Shown piece by piece: positions 28,135-37,069 of a stretch of DNA of 64,000 nt (positions are counted from its first letter, which is position 1; the number at the start of each line of letters is the position of its first letter). This DNA comes from Planctomycetota bacterium. Its GTDB lineage: Bacteria; Planctomycetota; Phycisphaerae; Phycisphaerales; UBA1924. The translations under genes were made by a program, and so were the position numbers. The stretch covers positions 1 to 64,000 of the forward strand of contig JAGWZK010000019.1 in NCBI GenBank assembly GCA_018968885.1, given 5' to 3'. The notes under the pieces were generated by a model, which did no database searches, was not told the DNA's origin, and saw only the letters and a program-made list of their open reading frames with translations.

Positions 28135-29160
28135 TCAATCGCAGCCAGCATCGAAGGCATCAGTGAAATCAAGATAGTCGAAGAAGTCGATTGAACGATC
28201 GAAGTTGAAATCACTCTTGCAATCTTCTGCGTCGAAGTCCGCTGAGAAGTCAAGATAGTCAAAGAAGTCCACTACACCATCCCGGTTGTAGTCGGCCGGA
28301 CATTCGATGAACAGAATTGGAGCGAGACCTGGACTACTAGGATTGTAGAGCGAATTGGCAGTCGTTCCCTTTCCCCCTGCATAGGTTTCCGTGGTTACCG
28401 TGATCCTGTACACGCCAGATGTAAGCAGGGATGGATTTGTTTCTGTGACTTGGGGAACAGAATCAGTGACGGACGTGTCGGCGATGGTCGCAGTGCACGA
28501 GGCACCACTTGTCAAGACAGTAGTCCACCCCGAACCAGTGTTCTTCTCCAGCGTCACGGTGACGCTGGCCTCGGCCTGCGCGCCCGAAGGAGAGCTTGCA
28601 TTCTTGCTAGCCGAAATCGTGATCGCTGCGCCAGTAAGAGGGTTTCCGGTGCAATCATCAGGTGAAACAGGATTGGTAAGCAGCACGACGCGGCGAACAT
28701 TTCGATTGAGAGTCACGGTGGTCGAGTTGGTTCGATCGTTGGCTGCATACAAGGCAGTAGGGGATGAAATTGGGACTGAAGAAGATCCACCACCATTGGT
28801 CGAGATTACGAAAGAGTCATTGTCGAACCAGTAATCCTCTGGGTTGCCACCGTTCGGTGTACCGGTATAGAAATCCAGTTGAGAACATCCGTCGATCGTC
28901 GCTCTACCGGACGTGTCGAAATTTGTGTATGTTGAATTCACAGAATTGCCTGCGGCATTGTCGTATATGCCATTGATCCGCATTCCCAAAGTGCACAGGC
29001 CAGTGTCCAGTCCAGACCATTCGCGTTGTTGGAACACGTTCCACTCCGGTAGGTTGCCACTTCCGTTGATGATTGAGATCAAGTCGGAACCAAACGAGAA
29101 TCCAGTGCACGACGATGCAACAGCGACTGATGCGACGACTCGCTTCCAACAAGCTTTCAA
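28135..29160 (-). CDS. Secreted protein with tandem dockerin-like (DFFDYLDF) C-terminus
   Basis: A 341-residue exported protein. A TTG start at 29160 gives the signal peptide MKACWKRVVASVAVASSCTG. The middle is Ser/Thr/Gly-rich and beta-like, with no recognised catalytic domain. The last 55 or so residues hold two EF-hand/dockerin-like repeats, ADYNRDGVVDFFDYLDFSADF and SDFNFDRSIDFFDYLDFTDAF, ending in AGCD. The same tail occurs on the protein ending at 44126. NCBI describes a GC-type dockerin anchor family that appears to match. Ca-binding positions D-x-N-x-D are intact in the first repeat and D-x-N-x-D in the second. The Shine-Dalgarno GGAG lies inside a long hairpin just upstream. A surface or cell-envelope role is inferred. 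Confidence 0.75.
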   Translation of the reverse strand: MKACWKRVVASVAVASSCTGFSFGSDLISIINGSGNLPEWNVFQQREWSGLDTGLCTLGMRINGIYDNAAGNSVNSTYTNFDTSGRATIDGCSQLDFYTGTPNGGNPEDYWFDNDSFVISTNGGGSSSVPISSPTALYAANDRTNSTTVTLNRNVRRVVLLTNPVSPDDCTGNPLTGAAITISASKNASSPSGAQAEASVTVTLEKNTGSGWTTVLTSGASCTATIADTSVTDSVPQVTETNPSLLTSGVYRITVTTETYAGGKGTTANSLYNPSSPGLAPILFIECPADYNRDGVVDFFDYLDFSADFDAEDCKSDFNFDRSIDFFDYLDFTDAFDAGCD

Positions 29161-29164
29161 AGCA

Positions 29165-29226
29165 GAACTCCGCTTTGGAATTGGTTATCAGCAACAAGCC
29201 TACAAACCAATCACAAAGCGGAGTTC
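29165..29226 (-). promoter_or_regulatory. Long hairpin enclosing the ribosome-binding site of the dockerin-tailed gene
   Basis: Arms GAACTCCGCTTTG (29165-29177) and CAAAGCGGAGTTC (29214-29226) pair perfectly. After a two-base mismatch they continue as ATTGGTT (29180-29186) with AACCAAT (29205-29211), giving 20 paired bases and an 18-base loop. On the minus strand GGAG lies in the 3' arm about seven bases before the TTG start. A palindromic mobile repeat is the alternative explanation. Confidence 0.75.
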
Positions 29227-29309
29227 GATTTAATCAAATGCCTTAGATTCAAACGTCCCAGAAAATGAGCATTAAGAGTTAAATTGGGGTGTTTGCTCTA
29301 TCTGCCGTC

Positions 29310-30245
29310 TCACGGAAAAACCATGTGGTAAGTATCATTTATGTATTGAATCGGAGGGCGAACCGGATCCCATGATGTCGCCAAGCCCGGGTATGCCGTG
29401 TGATAGCCAGCGTGGCCGTCGAAGAAGAGCATACAGGTTTTGTTGATATCGTCGTAGCCGTTGCGGATGCGCGCATTCGGGTCGTCGTTGTTGATCACCA
29501 CGTCAGCCCACTGATCGTTGCAAAAGACCAACTTTGATGGGTTAAAGGCATCGCCCAGAGAAAGTCGATTATACCCGTAAAGCCAAGCGCGACCGAAGCT
29601 GGGCTCTCTTGTAAGTTGCACCTGCTGGTGCCACTTCACGTTGAAGTGGTACGAAGTTCCGACATCGTCATACGAAGAGATCGTGCGATCTGCGGTCGGG
29701 AATGGCCCGATGTACTGATACGACACGTTGTCGGAGGGGTCCTTGCACACCTTCACTTCAAAGTTCTTGCGCTCGACATCGTTCGCACCCCAGCTGTTGA
29801 TGCTGGTGGGACGCTCCATTGAGTCGGCCACAAGATAGTAATTCAGAGGGCGGAAGATCGGGGGAAGGTCAAAGCCAGCACCATCACCGTACCAGCGACC
29901 GTTGCAGTTTTTACCGGCAAACATCCACGTCGCGTAACCGCGGATTTCGGTTTCGGTCTTGGGCCAATTGAACTGCACTTCGCCACCAATGCTCTGCATG
30001 CGCCGCGCCGCTGGCATGGGGAGCTTTCCTTTCCAATCGTTCTGATACTGGGCCACGCCGCGACCGATCTGCGACAGATTCTGCAAAGAGATGGTCTGGC
30101 GAGCCGCCTTGCGTGCCTTGCCCAGGGCCGGCAGCAGAATCGCGATCAACAACGCGATGATGGCGATCACCACCAGCAACTCGATCAGGGTGAAACCCGA
30201 TCCCTTTGAATTGCGGCGGCCTTGCACAGCGTTCAGCATGTTCAT
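29310..30245 (-). CDS. Prepilin-like secreted protein
   Basis: A 311-residue protein with a type IV prepilin signal: a charged leader, [17 protein letters not shown] and a hydrophobic helix ending [15 protein letters not shown]. The rest is a globular domain with [12 protein letters not shown], partly like the H-X9-DG proteins but without the spaced His. It ends [15 protein letters not shown], the sequence shared with the remnant at 28034. The ATG at 30245 is preceded by GGGGA on the minus strand; the longer frame to 30311 adds a leader that is unusually long for a prepilin. It is a paralog of the gene at 25905. Confidence 0.86.
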   Translation of the reverse strand: MNMLNAVQGRRNSKGSGFTLIELLVVIAIIALLIAILLPALGKARKAARQTISLQNLSQIGRGVAQYQNDWKGKLPMPAARRMQSIGGEVQFNWPKTETEIRGYATWMFAGKNCNGRWYGDGAGFDLPPIFRPLNYYLVADSMERPTSINSWGANDVERKNFEVKVCKDPSDNVSYQYIGPFPTADRTISSYDDVGTSYHFNVKWHQQVQLTREPSFGRAWLYGYNRLSLGDAFNPSKLVFCNDQWADVVINNDDPNARIRNGYDDINKTCMLFFDGHAGYHTAYPGLATSWDPVRPPIQYINDTYHMVFP

Positions 30246-30915
30246 CTTCACTGATCCCCTTTCCTTGCTTGTCCCACCCGAGGGTCGAACAGCGTGGACC
30301 TTCATTTTCAAACCTTGAACCGACTCACGCGAACGGGAAATTGCTTCCCCGATGAGTATTCATGAAATCTGGCGCCTCGGATTCCCAAACAGCTCAGGTT
30401 CGAGATCACCAACCCGTCATTCCGCACCCTTTGGCCGTTTGAACAAGCCCGAGGGGTGTAGTTGACCACATTCTCCCGTCCCTGTCAAGATTCGATTCAT
30501 CCGGATACGCAAGTGTGCCAACCAAACCCCAATGCGTCGTGTGCCTTGGCACATGCCGCCATGTAGTCTGGCCCTTCCTTCTCTGGATGTCGAGCCACTG
30601 ACAAAGGTCCGAAGAATTTCGGCCGTCAGACGTTACGCAACCTGAACGCATGGTGTTGCAGTAAAGCACTGTCGATTCAATAGTCCTATAACTACGTTCA
30701 GTTGTCGTTTGCTGGTTGCAACCCCCTCACAGCCACGCCGGGCCAACCTTGGTCCGGGAATGTCCGATAGAGTGTGCATGGCTTGCAGGAATGCGAAGCC
30801 GGCAGGAACCTAGCTGCGTATAGGTTAGGTGTCACTGGCGATCTGTTGGGCACGTTCGTGCCTTGGCCGGTGGCAGTGGGAGTGGCCAATCGAGTTGGCT
30901 TCCCCACGGGGTGAA
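30246..30915. other. 670-base gap without a recognisable gene
   Basis: This region separates the divergent prepilin-like and kinase genes and must contain both promoters. No convincing promoter, RNA, repeat or conserved reading frame was seen. The short frames present encode no family-like sequence. Confidence 0.5.
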
Positions 30916-32403
30916 ATGGCACTCGTGCGGTTGTACGCCAGGATGAGCGAACAGCGAAAAGACACTTCGGCCAAGCAGGATTTGTCGGAAACCTCTCCGA
31001 TGAAGCCCGGTGACACTGTGTCGGTGGATCAACCCGCCGGAGGTAGCCGAGGCGTGGCCACGGTCAACCCTTCCAGCATGTCCAGCGTGGTGGGAAACAT
31101 CTCCGCCACAGAAGAAGTGCTGCAGGAGATTGCCAAGAGCGGCACCAATGTGGATTCTCTGGTGGGCCGCCTGGTGGTGGATAACGGACTGGCCACTCAG
31201 GATGAGGTCAAGGTCGCGCTGGAGATGCTCAAGTCGGCCCAGAATGCGCCGACCACTCCTGAAGAGCGCAACCAACGATCACTGCTTCAGGTATTGGTGG
31301 ATCAGGAATTCGTCACCAAGCGTCAGATCGCGCGGCTGCGACCCATCATCGAGGCCGAGAAGAGTGGCCAAAAAATTCCCGGCTACAAGATCATCAAGAA
31401 GCTTGGCGCAGGCGCCATGGCCAGCGTGATGCTGGGGCGGCAGTTGAGCTTGGATCGGCTGGTCGCGATCAAACTCTTACCCAAGAAGTTTACTGGAAAT
31501 CCGCAGTTTATTGAGCGTTTTTACGCCGAAGGGCGTGCCGCGGCACAACTCAATCACCCCAATATCGTGCAGGCGTATGACGTCGGCAAGGCGGGTGATT
31601 ACCACTACTTCGTGATGGAGTATGTGGAAGGGCGCACGGCGTACGACGACATCGCGCGACTCAAACGCTACACCGAAAAGGATGCCATCGAGATCATCCT
31701 GCAGATTTCCGAAGCGCTCCTGCACGCGCATGAGAAGGGACTTATCCACCGCGATGTGAAGCCCAAGAACATCATGATCACCAAGGAAGGGGTGGCCAAG
31801 CTGGCAGACATGGGTCTGGCCCGCGCCATCTCTGATAAGGAAGCGGCCGAGGCAGAGGCGGGTAAGGCATTCGGCACGCCTTACTACATCTCTCCTGAAC
31901 AGATTCGGGGTGAGAAGAACATCACCCCTGCTGCAGATATCTACTCGCTGGGCGCCACGCTGTACCACATGCTGACGGGACAGGTGCCCTTTGAAGGCAA
32001 GAACCCCAGCGAAGTGATGCACAAGCATTTGAAGGCGGAACTGCCTCAGCCCGACCACATCAACGCGAAGTTGTCGGCGGGGATCTCGGAAATCGTCGAA
32101 ATGATGATGGCCAAGGACCCTGGCCAGCGGTATCGCAACTGCCGCGATCTGATCGTGGATCTGAAGGCCGTGAAGATGGGTCAGCATCCCCCCTTGGCTC
32201 ACAAGGACTTCCGCGGCGCGGATCTGGCTTCTTTGGCCAATGCCGAGCAATCGGCGGTGGCGGTGATCCCCGCGGCCCCAGAGGTAGAGTTCGGGAGCCC
32301 GATGGTTCGTCCCTGGCTTTTCTGGACGCTGGTGGCGGTGCTGGTGGTCTCGGTCACGTTCAACATCATCCTGCTGGCGACGCGAGCGAGCGGCGGATCA
32401 TGA
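30916..32403 (+). CDS. Membrane-anchored serine/threonine protein kinase
   Basis: A 495-residue Hanks-type kinase. Residues about 50-150 resemble the N-terminal helical module of GspE-type ATPases (LVVDNGLATQDEVKVALEML; LLQVLVDQEFVTKRQIARL). The kinase domain follows from about 156: GAGAMASVMLG loop, VAIKLL lysine, HRDVKPKNIMI catalytic loop near 278, ADMGLAR in place of the usual DFG, GTPYYISPEQ. A single helix near the C-terminus (LFWTLVAVLVVSVTFNIILLA) anchors it, leaving the kinase in the cytoplasm with only a few residues outside. There is no sensor domain beyond the membrane. ATG 30916 follows GGGGTGA; ATG 30943 is the alternative. Confidence 0.92.
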   Translation: MALVRLYARMSEQRKDTSAKQDLSETSPMKPGDTVSVDQPAGGSRGVATVNPSSMSSVVGNISATEEVLQEIAKSGTNVDSLVGRLVVDNGLATQDEVKVALEMLKSAQNAPTTPEERNQRSLLQVLVDQEFVTKRQIARLRPIIEAEKSGQKIPGYKIIKKLGAGAMASVMLGRQLSLDRLVAIKLLPKKFTGNPQFIERFYAEGRAAAQLNHPNIVQAYDVGKAGDYHYFVMEYVEGRTAYDDIARLKRYTEKDAIEIILQISEALLHAHEKGLIHRDVKPKNIMITKEGVAKLADMGLARAISDKEAAEAEAGKAFGTPYYISPEQIRGEKNITPAADIYSLGATLYHMLTGQVPFEGKNPSEVMHKHLKAELPQPDHINAKLSAGISEIVEMMMAKDPGQRYRNCRDLIVDLKAVKMGQHPPLAHKDFRGADLASLANAEQSAVAVIPAAPEVEFGSPMVRPWLFWTLVAVLVVSVTFNIILLATRASGGS

Positions 32404-32627
32404 CCATCAGAATGTGCAGGTCTTTGCGAGTTTTTCAAGCGGCAAAAGGTTGCTCTGGTGGTGGGGGTTTGTTATCCTTGGGACTCGTCAGTGGCAATCG
32501 CGGTGAGCGCATGCCACGACGAGAGCGTCGCGTGAGCGCGGCGAGGATTGTGCGTTCAATGGTGTGAAGTATCGCGCCACTGATGAATTGCCGGATGGTC
32601 CGGTGATATTCAGGGGCGTGTGGTTTT

Positions 32628-32644
32628 GAGGAGTGTGTCCTATC
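32628..32644 (+). promoter_or_regulatory. Shine-Dalgarno and apparent AUC start codon of infC
   Basis: GAGGAG (32628-32633) is followed by eight bases and ATC (32642-32644) in the IF-3 frame. The only in-frame conventional start nearby (GTG 32633) overlaps the Shine-Dalgarno itself. Rare start codons (AUU, AUC) are established for infC and serve IF-3 autoregulation. Confidence 0.7.
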
Positions 32645-33325
32645 TCGACATTTGGAAGATTCAGCCGCGAGCAGGCGGGTCCACCCCGCACCCGAATCAA
32701 TGGGTTCATTCGTATCACGCCGATTCGTCTGATCGGCGCCCAGGGCGAGCAGATCGGCGTGGTGGAAACCGCCGATGCGTTGCGACGGGCCCAGGAACTT
32801 GGTCTTGACCTTGTGGAGATCGCGCCGACAGAGCGTCCGCCGATCTGCAAGATCATGGACTATGGCAAGTTCAAGTACGAGCAGAGCAAGCAGCAGAAGA
32901 AGAACACCGGGCACAAAGCGGCGGAAATGAAAGAAGTGCGCCTGGGCCGCTCGATCAAGATCGGCGACCATGATGTGCAGATCCGCATCAATCAATCGCG
33001 CCGGTTCCTGGTCGAAGGTCACAAGGTGATGGTGACGCAGCGCTTCAAGGGGCGCGAGATCGCGCACCGCGATCTTGGTCTGATCAAGCTGCGCGAGGTG
33101 GCCGATGCGCTGGCCGATATCGCCAAGGTCGAGCAGACTCCCCGCTGGATGGGTAAGCAGGCGAGCATCATCCTGGCACCTGATAAGGTGAAGGTGGATG
33201 CGTACAAGCGCAAGCTTGAGAAGGAAAAGGCCGAGCGCGCTGCCAAGGGCATCGCCGAGGCGCCTGAGCCCGAGATTCCCGACGACATCGACGATCATGA
33301 CGATGACGAGGGTGATGACGAATAA
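32642..33325 (+). CDS. infC: Translation initiation factor IF-3
   Basis: A 227-residue initiation factor that binds the 30S subunit and rejects non-canonical start codons. The N-domain has RINGFIRITPIRLIGAQGEQIGVVETADALRRAQELGLDLVE and APTERPPICKIMDYGKFKYE. The C-domain has KEVRLGRSIKIGDHDVQIRINQSRRFLVEGHKVMVTQRFKGREIAH. A charged acidic tail of about 20 residues (DDIDDHDDDEGDDE) follows and is longer than in E. coli IF-3. The start is taken as ATC on Shine-Dalgarno spacing. The usual downstream partners rpmI and rplT are not here; a strong terminator follows. Confidence 0.95.
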   Translation: MSTFGRFSREQAGPPRTRINGFIRITPIRLIGAQGEQIGVVETADALRRAQELGLDLVEIAPTERPPICKIMDYGKFKYEQSKQQKKNTGHKAAEMKEVRLGRSIKIGDHDVQIRINQSRRFLVEGHKVMVTQRFKGREIAHRDLGLIKLREVADALADIAKVEQTPRWMGKQASIILAPDKVKVDAYKRKLEKEKAERAAKGIAEAPEPEIPDDIDDHDDDEGDDE

Positions 33326-33386
33326 CGCAAGGCACTAGGCATTTGGCACTAGGCGCTTGTGAAAGGCAAGAAGTCAAGACAGAACA

Positions 33387-33420
33387 AAAGGCACTTCGTC
33401 GCAGGACGGAGTGCCTTTTT
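33387..33420. terminator. Intrinsic terminator after infC, possibly bidirectional
   Basis: AAAGGCACT (33387-33395) pairs with AGTGCCTTT, extended by CGTC (33397-33400) with GACG (33405-33408), for 14 pairs around a GCAG loop. A T-run at 33416-33420 serves infC. The opposite strand gives a shorter T-run for the TolC-like gene. Confidence 0.9.
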
Positions 33421-33496
33421 CAGGACTGAGTGCCGAGTGCTGAGCAGAATCAGAAGAAAAGGAGGCACATCGTCACCACAAGGCAAGTGTGGCCTA

Positions 33497-35314
33497 TCAC
33501 CGATCGATGCTGGGGGAATCCGGCACGGTGAACTTGATGTTGTTGCGCTCCAGCGACTGACCGGTGGCGAGATAGAAATCCGCGATCGATTGGTTGTATT
33601 CGGCCAATGCCTGATTCTCAGCACGCTCGGCGCTTGCCAGCGATTCCTGGCGGCTGAACTCGGTGTTCAATCGATCCACTGTGTACCCCTTGGTGAGATT
33701 CTTCTCAACCAGGAAGGTGCGCAGGGCTTCGCTCGCCGCCAGACGCCCGGTCTTGGTCTGCGAGATCAATCGATAGTTGAGTTGAATGCGATCGAGAGAG
33801 TCTTTGACATCCTTCACCACGGTCTGCACAGTGTTGCGATAGGCGATCACTGCCTGCATGCGCTGCAGTTTGGCGCGGCGGAGATCCGCCTCGGCCTTTC
33901 GATTGCCGATGGGCCGCTCAAAGACCAGGCCAACGAGGTAGTCAATGAACTGGCCGTTCATGATGTTGCTGTAGGAGTTGGCCGGGCTGGATTCCAGCGC
34001 GTTGTACTTGGCCTGCAAGCGCAGATCGAGTTGCGGCAAGCGGGCATTCATCGCCACCTGTTGACGGATCGATTGATCATCGATGGAGAGGATCGACTGG
34101 GTGACCTCGGGGCGCTGGGCGATGCCGGCCATGATCCCTTCAAAGAGTGAGAAGGCGATGGGTTGATCCGGCGCATCGTCGGCGGGAACGAGCATCGCTT
34201 CACTGCCGATGACCAGTTCGGGGTCGTTCATCAGGGATTTGAGGCGGTCGGAAAGCTGACGCAGGGCAGTCTGGGCGCGCAGCACATCGGCGCGGCGGGA
34301 CTCGACGCGGGCGGTGGCTTCAGCGATGACGGCGGGGGTGGCGTCGAGGGCTTGGCGGGCCTTGAGCTGGTCACGGACTTCCACGCCTCGTTCAAGGAGG
34401 CGCTGCAGGATGAGGAGGTCGCGGTGGGTCTGCACGAGTTGCCAGTAGGTTTTTTCGGCGTCGGTGACTTGGCGCAAAAGGTCGCGCTTGAGATTGGCGA
34501 TGGCGTTGCGCTCGGCATTGCGGGCCAGTTTGATCTCGGCAGTGGCGACTTCGGAGCCAAAGCCCTTCAAAAGGGGCTGGTCAAACTGGGCCGTGAAGGC
34601 GAGGGCCGAGGAGGGATCGGGACGGACGGTCAGGTCCGGGGTCTTGTTGTCGGTGTACGAAAGATCCTGCTGCAGGGTGAAACGACCACCGGTGATGAGG
34701 TTGCGGCGGACGCCAACCTGCGTGCCCAGCGAGTTCTGACGGTTAATGGATGAACCGAAACTGAAGCCGCTGGTGCTGGAGGCGACCTGCGGAGCATCGG
34801 TCATGGAGTAACTGGAACTGGCAAAGATGGTCCAATCAAATGCGGCCTCGGCAGCGACGATCTGGGCCTGGCTGATCGCCGGGCCGATACGGGCAAACTG
34901 GACGGCCAAGTTATTTTCGGCGGTGGCGCGGATGACCTTTTCCAGACTGACCAGGACGGTGGTGGCGGGTTGACCGTTGAGATCCTCGGTCATGGGAAAC
35001 TTTGAGGCGTCGTAGGCCTCTGGCCCGGCCATCTTGTTGAGCTCGGTCTGAAACTCTGGCTTGATGTTGAGTTCGGGGGTGCGGTCTTCGCGGGTGGTGG
35101 TGCGAGGGGCGGGGAAGCGCTGAGACTCGGCGAGTTCGCGCTTGGTGCTGGCGATGACGGCGTCTTTGAGGGTTTGCTCGCCGGCGTGGAACTCTTGCGA
35201 CTGACAACCGACAAGCAGGGTGCAGGCCAGACCGACTGTGGCGGCAATGGCCGCGCTGCGGGGCGAAGCGAGGGTGGGGCGGGAGGAAGTTGTGAGGCGG
35301 ATGAGTTGTGCCAT
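33497..35314 (-). CDS. TolC-family outer-membrane efflux lipoprotein
   Basis: A 605-residue outer-membrane factor. The signal peptide ends at the lipobox LLVGCQS (Cys37), so the trimer subunit is probably lipidated. Two long helical repeats typical of TolC/OprM are visible, for example IAEATARVESRRADVLRAQTALRQLSDRLKSL and YRLISQTKTGRLAASEALRTFLVEKNLTKGYTVDRLNTEFSRQESL. Such channels partner with a periplasmic adaptor and an RND, ABC or MFS pump, but no such gene is adjacent. The cargo is therefore unknown. It is convergent with infC across the terminator. Confidence 0.88.
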   Translation of the reverse strand: MAQLIRLTTSSRPTLASPRSAAIAATVGLACTLLVGCQSQEFHAGEQTLKDAVIASTKRELAESQRFPAPRTTTREDRTPELNIKPEFQTELNKMAGPEAYDASKFPMTEDLNGQPATTVLVSLEKVIRATAENNLAVQFARIGPAISQAQIVAAEAAFDWTIFASSSYSMTDAPQVASSTSGFSFGSSINRQNSLGTQVGVRRNLITGGRFTLQQDLSYTDNKTPDLTVRPDPSSALAFTAQFDQPLLKGFGSEVATAEIKLARNAERNAIANLKRDLLRQVTDAEKTYWQLVQTHRDLLILQRLLERGVEVRDQLKARQALDATPAVIAEATARVESRRADVLRAQTALRQLSDRLKSLMNDPELVIGSEAMLVPADDAPDQPIAFSLFEGIMAGIAQRPEVTQSILSIDDQSIRQQVAMNARLPQLDLRLQAKYNALESSPANSYSNIMNGQFIDYLVGLVFERPIGNRKAEADLRRAKLQRMQAVIAYRNTVQTVVKDVKDSLDRIQLNYRLISQTKTGRLAASEALRTFLVEKNLTKGYTVDRLNTEFSRQESLASAERAENQALAEYNQSIADFYLATGQSLERNNIKFTVPDSPSIDR

Positions 35315-35509
35315 GGAGGGGGAACCTAGCGGGTCAAACGTGGGGGGTCAAAGAAACTGCGTGGGAAGGGTGGGAGACGGTTTCGTTCCAGTTCCGGGAA
35401 GCGTAAACTCCGCGCGTCTCCTGTGGTGGCTTTGCGGATGGATCCGCATGGCCAGGGGACGGGTTGTGGCTGGCCACCCCGGCCGCACATTCAGATGCAC
35501 GAGGCAGGT

Positions 35510-36997
35510 ATGCGATACGCCTTTGGTCGAAAGTTCTTCAACGTGGCGGCGGTCGTGGTTGCAGCAGGGCTGGCGGCCGTTGCGAGCGCTCAGGTGCGCA
35601 ACGTCGAACCATACACGGTGACGGTCTTTGATAAGGCCGAATTGCGCTGCGCTGATATGCCTCAGGCGTACCGCGTGGCAGAAGTAGCCAAGGGCGCCAC
35701 ACTGACCGTGGATGGTGAAGGACAGGGCGTGCTGCGCGTTGCGTACCCCAGCGGCGCGCTGGCCTTTGCCAAAGCCGAGGATGGCACGTATGACGAAGCC
35801 ACCAAAACGCTGACCCTGACCAAGGGGAGCAAGCTCCGCGCTGCTCACCTGCGTTCCAATCTGGAATTCAATGCCTCGTGGAAGACGCTTCTGGAGAATG
35901 AACTTCCCGCTGGCACGGCCCTCAAAGTGACCGAAGTGGTCAAGGGCGTGGATGGCGTGGCGGTCGCGTACAAAGTGGATGCCCCGAGCACGGCTCGTGC
36001 GTTCGTGAATATCAAGAACGTACGCAAGCCGGATGGAACCGAGATCAAGATCGGTGCGGTGCCGACGACATCGAGCACATCCACCAAGACAGGCGGCGGG
36101 GCCAGCGTGCCCTTCTCGACGACGGCTGCGCCCTCCAACGCAACGACTCCGACCGGCGTCACCTCCGATGGCACGACCACCACTGATGCCTCCAGCACCA
36201 CGACCACGACGACCAAGCGAGTGGTGATCGAGAATGTGCGTCCCAAGCGTGATCCTGTGCAGGAGCGCCACGACAATCTGGAGGCGGCATTCCGTGCGGT
36301 GCGTACACAGCCCGTGGGAGAGGCAGAGATTGCTCCCCTGCTGACCGAATATCAAAACGCTCTGTTGGATCTGCCCGCCGACAGCCGCCGCCGCCCGCAG
36401 TTGCAGCAGCGGATCGATTTTCTCAAAGTTCAGCAGGACTTGCAGGACAACGCCCGTAAGTTGACAGAGATCACGCGTCAGGTTGATGAGCGCACTCGCA
36501 ACATTCAGATCGCAGTTTCTGATGTGGAGCGCACCCGCGTGTACACCATCATCGGCATGCTCATGCCCAGCACGGTCTACGACGGTACGAATCTGCCCCT
36601 GATGTATCGCATTCAGTCGGTGGGCGCGGTTGGTCAGCGCACGCTCGGATATCTGAAGCCCGAAGGCGACCTGAACGTCAAGGACAAAGTTGGCCTTATC
36701 GTCGGGGTGATCGGCGAGGCATCGATTGATCCGGTGCTGCAGCTGAACATCGTCAAGCCGGTGCGCGTGGATGCGCTGCGGCCTTCGACCGCAGGCACAA
36801 CTTTGGAAGTGGTCACGACTCCGACTACGACCACGACAACCGTCACGACGACTTCCATCACCAGCGGTCCCGCCGCAGGGGCGCCGGTGGCGATCCCGGC
36901 AAAGTCACCTGAGACGAACCCGGCTCCTGTTCCGGCTCCGGCCAAGCCCAATAACGATGGCTTTGAGCCCGTCAAGGTGCTCGATCCTGAGAAGTGA
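35510..36997 (+). CDS. Exported protein with SH3-like N-terminus, unknown function
   Basis: A 495-residue protein. The signal peptide runs to VASAQVRN. Residues about 25-110 resemble a bacterial SH3 domain (YRVAEVAKGATLTVDGEGQGVLRVAYPSGALAFAKAE), often a cell-wall or peptide-binding module. A Thr/Ser-rich linker follows (STSSTSTKTGGG ... DASSTTTTTTKR), then a helical segment with LDLPADSRRRPQLQQRIDFLKVQQDLQDNARKLTEI, and a second Thr/Pro-rich tail. ATG 35510 follows GAGGCAGGT and gives the best signal peptide. No enzymatic motif was seen. The divergent neighbour is the TolC-family gene. Confidence 0.65.
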   Translation: MRYAFGRKFFNVAAVVVAAGLAAVASAQVRNVEPYTVTVFDKAELRCADMPQAYRVAEVAKGATLTVDGEGQGVLRVAYPSGALAFAKAEDGTYDEATKTLTLTKGSKLRAAHLRSNLEFNASWKTLLENELPAGTALKVTEVVKGVDGVAVAYKVDAPSTARAFVNIKNVRKPDGTEIKIGAVPTTSSTSTKTGGGASVPFSTTAAPSNATTPTGVTSDGTTTTDASSTTTTTTKRVVIENVRPKRDPVQERHDNLEAAFRAVRTQPVGEAEIAPLLTEYQNALLDLPADSRRRPQLQQRIDFLKVQQDLQDNARKLTEITRQVDERTRNIQIAVSDVERTRVYTIIGMLMPSTVYDGTNLPLMYRIQSVGAVGQRTLGYLKPEGDLNVKDKVGLIVGVIGEASIDPVLQLNIVKPVRVDALRPSTAGTTLEVVTTPTTTTTTVTTTSITSGPAAGAPVAIPAKSPETNPAPVPAPAKPNNDGFEPVKVLDPEK

Positions 36998-37069
36998 CCC
37001 TGAGAGGTGAGTTTGCCCAGCCGCGTGATCGCAAGAAGTGTCGCGCAGCATCAGATCACATGAGACCCC

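Noticed and set aside
35990-36230. Low-complexity ACG/ACC stretch as a regulatory repeat
   Set aside because: It encodes the Thr-rich linker of the SH3-like exported protein in frame.
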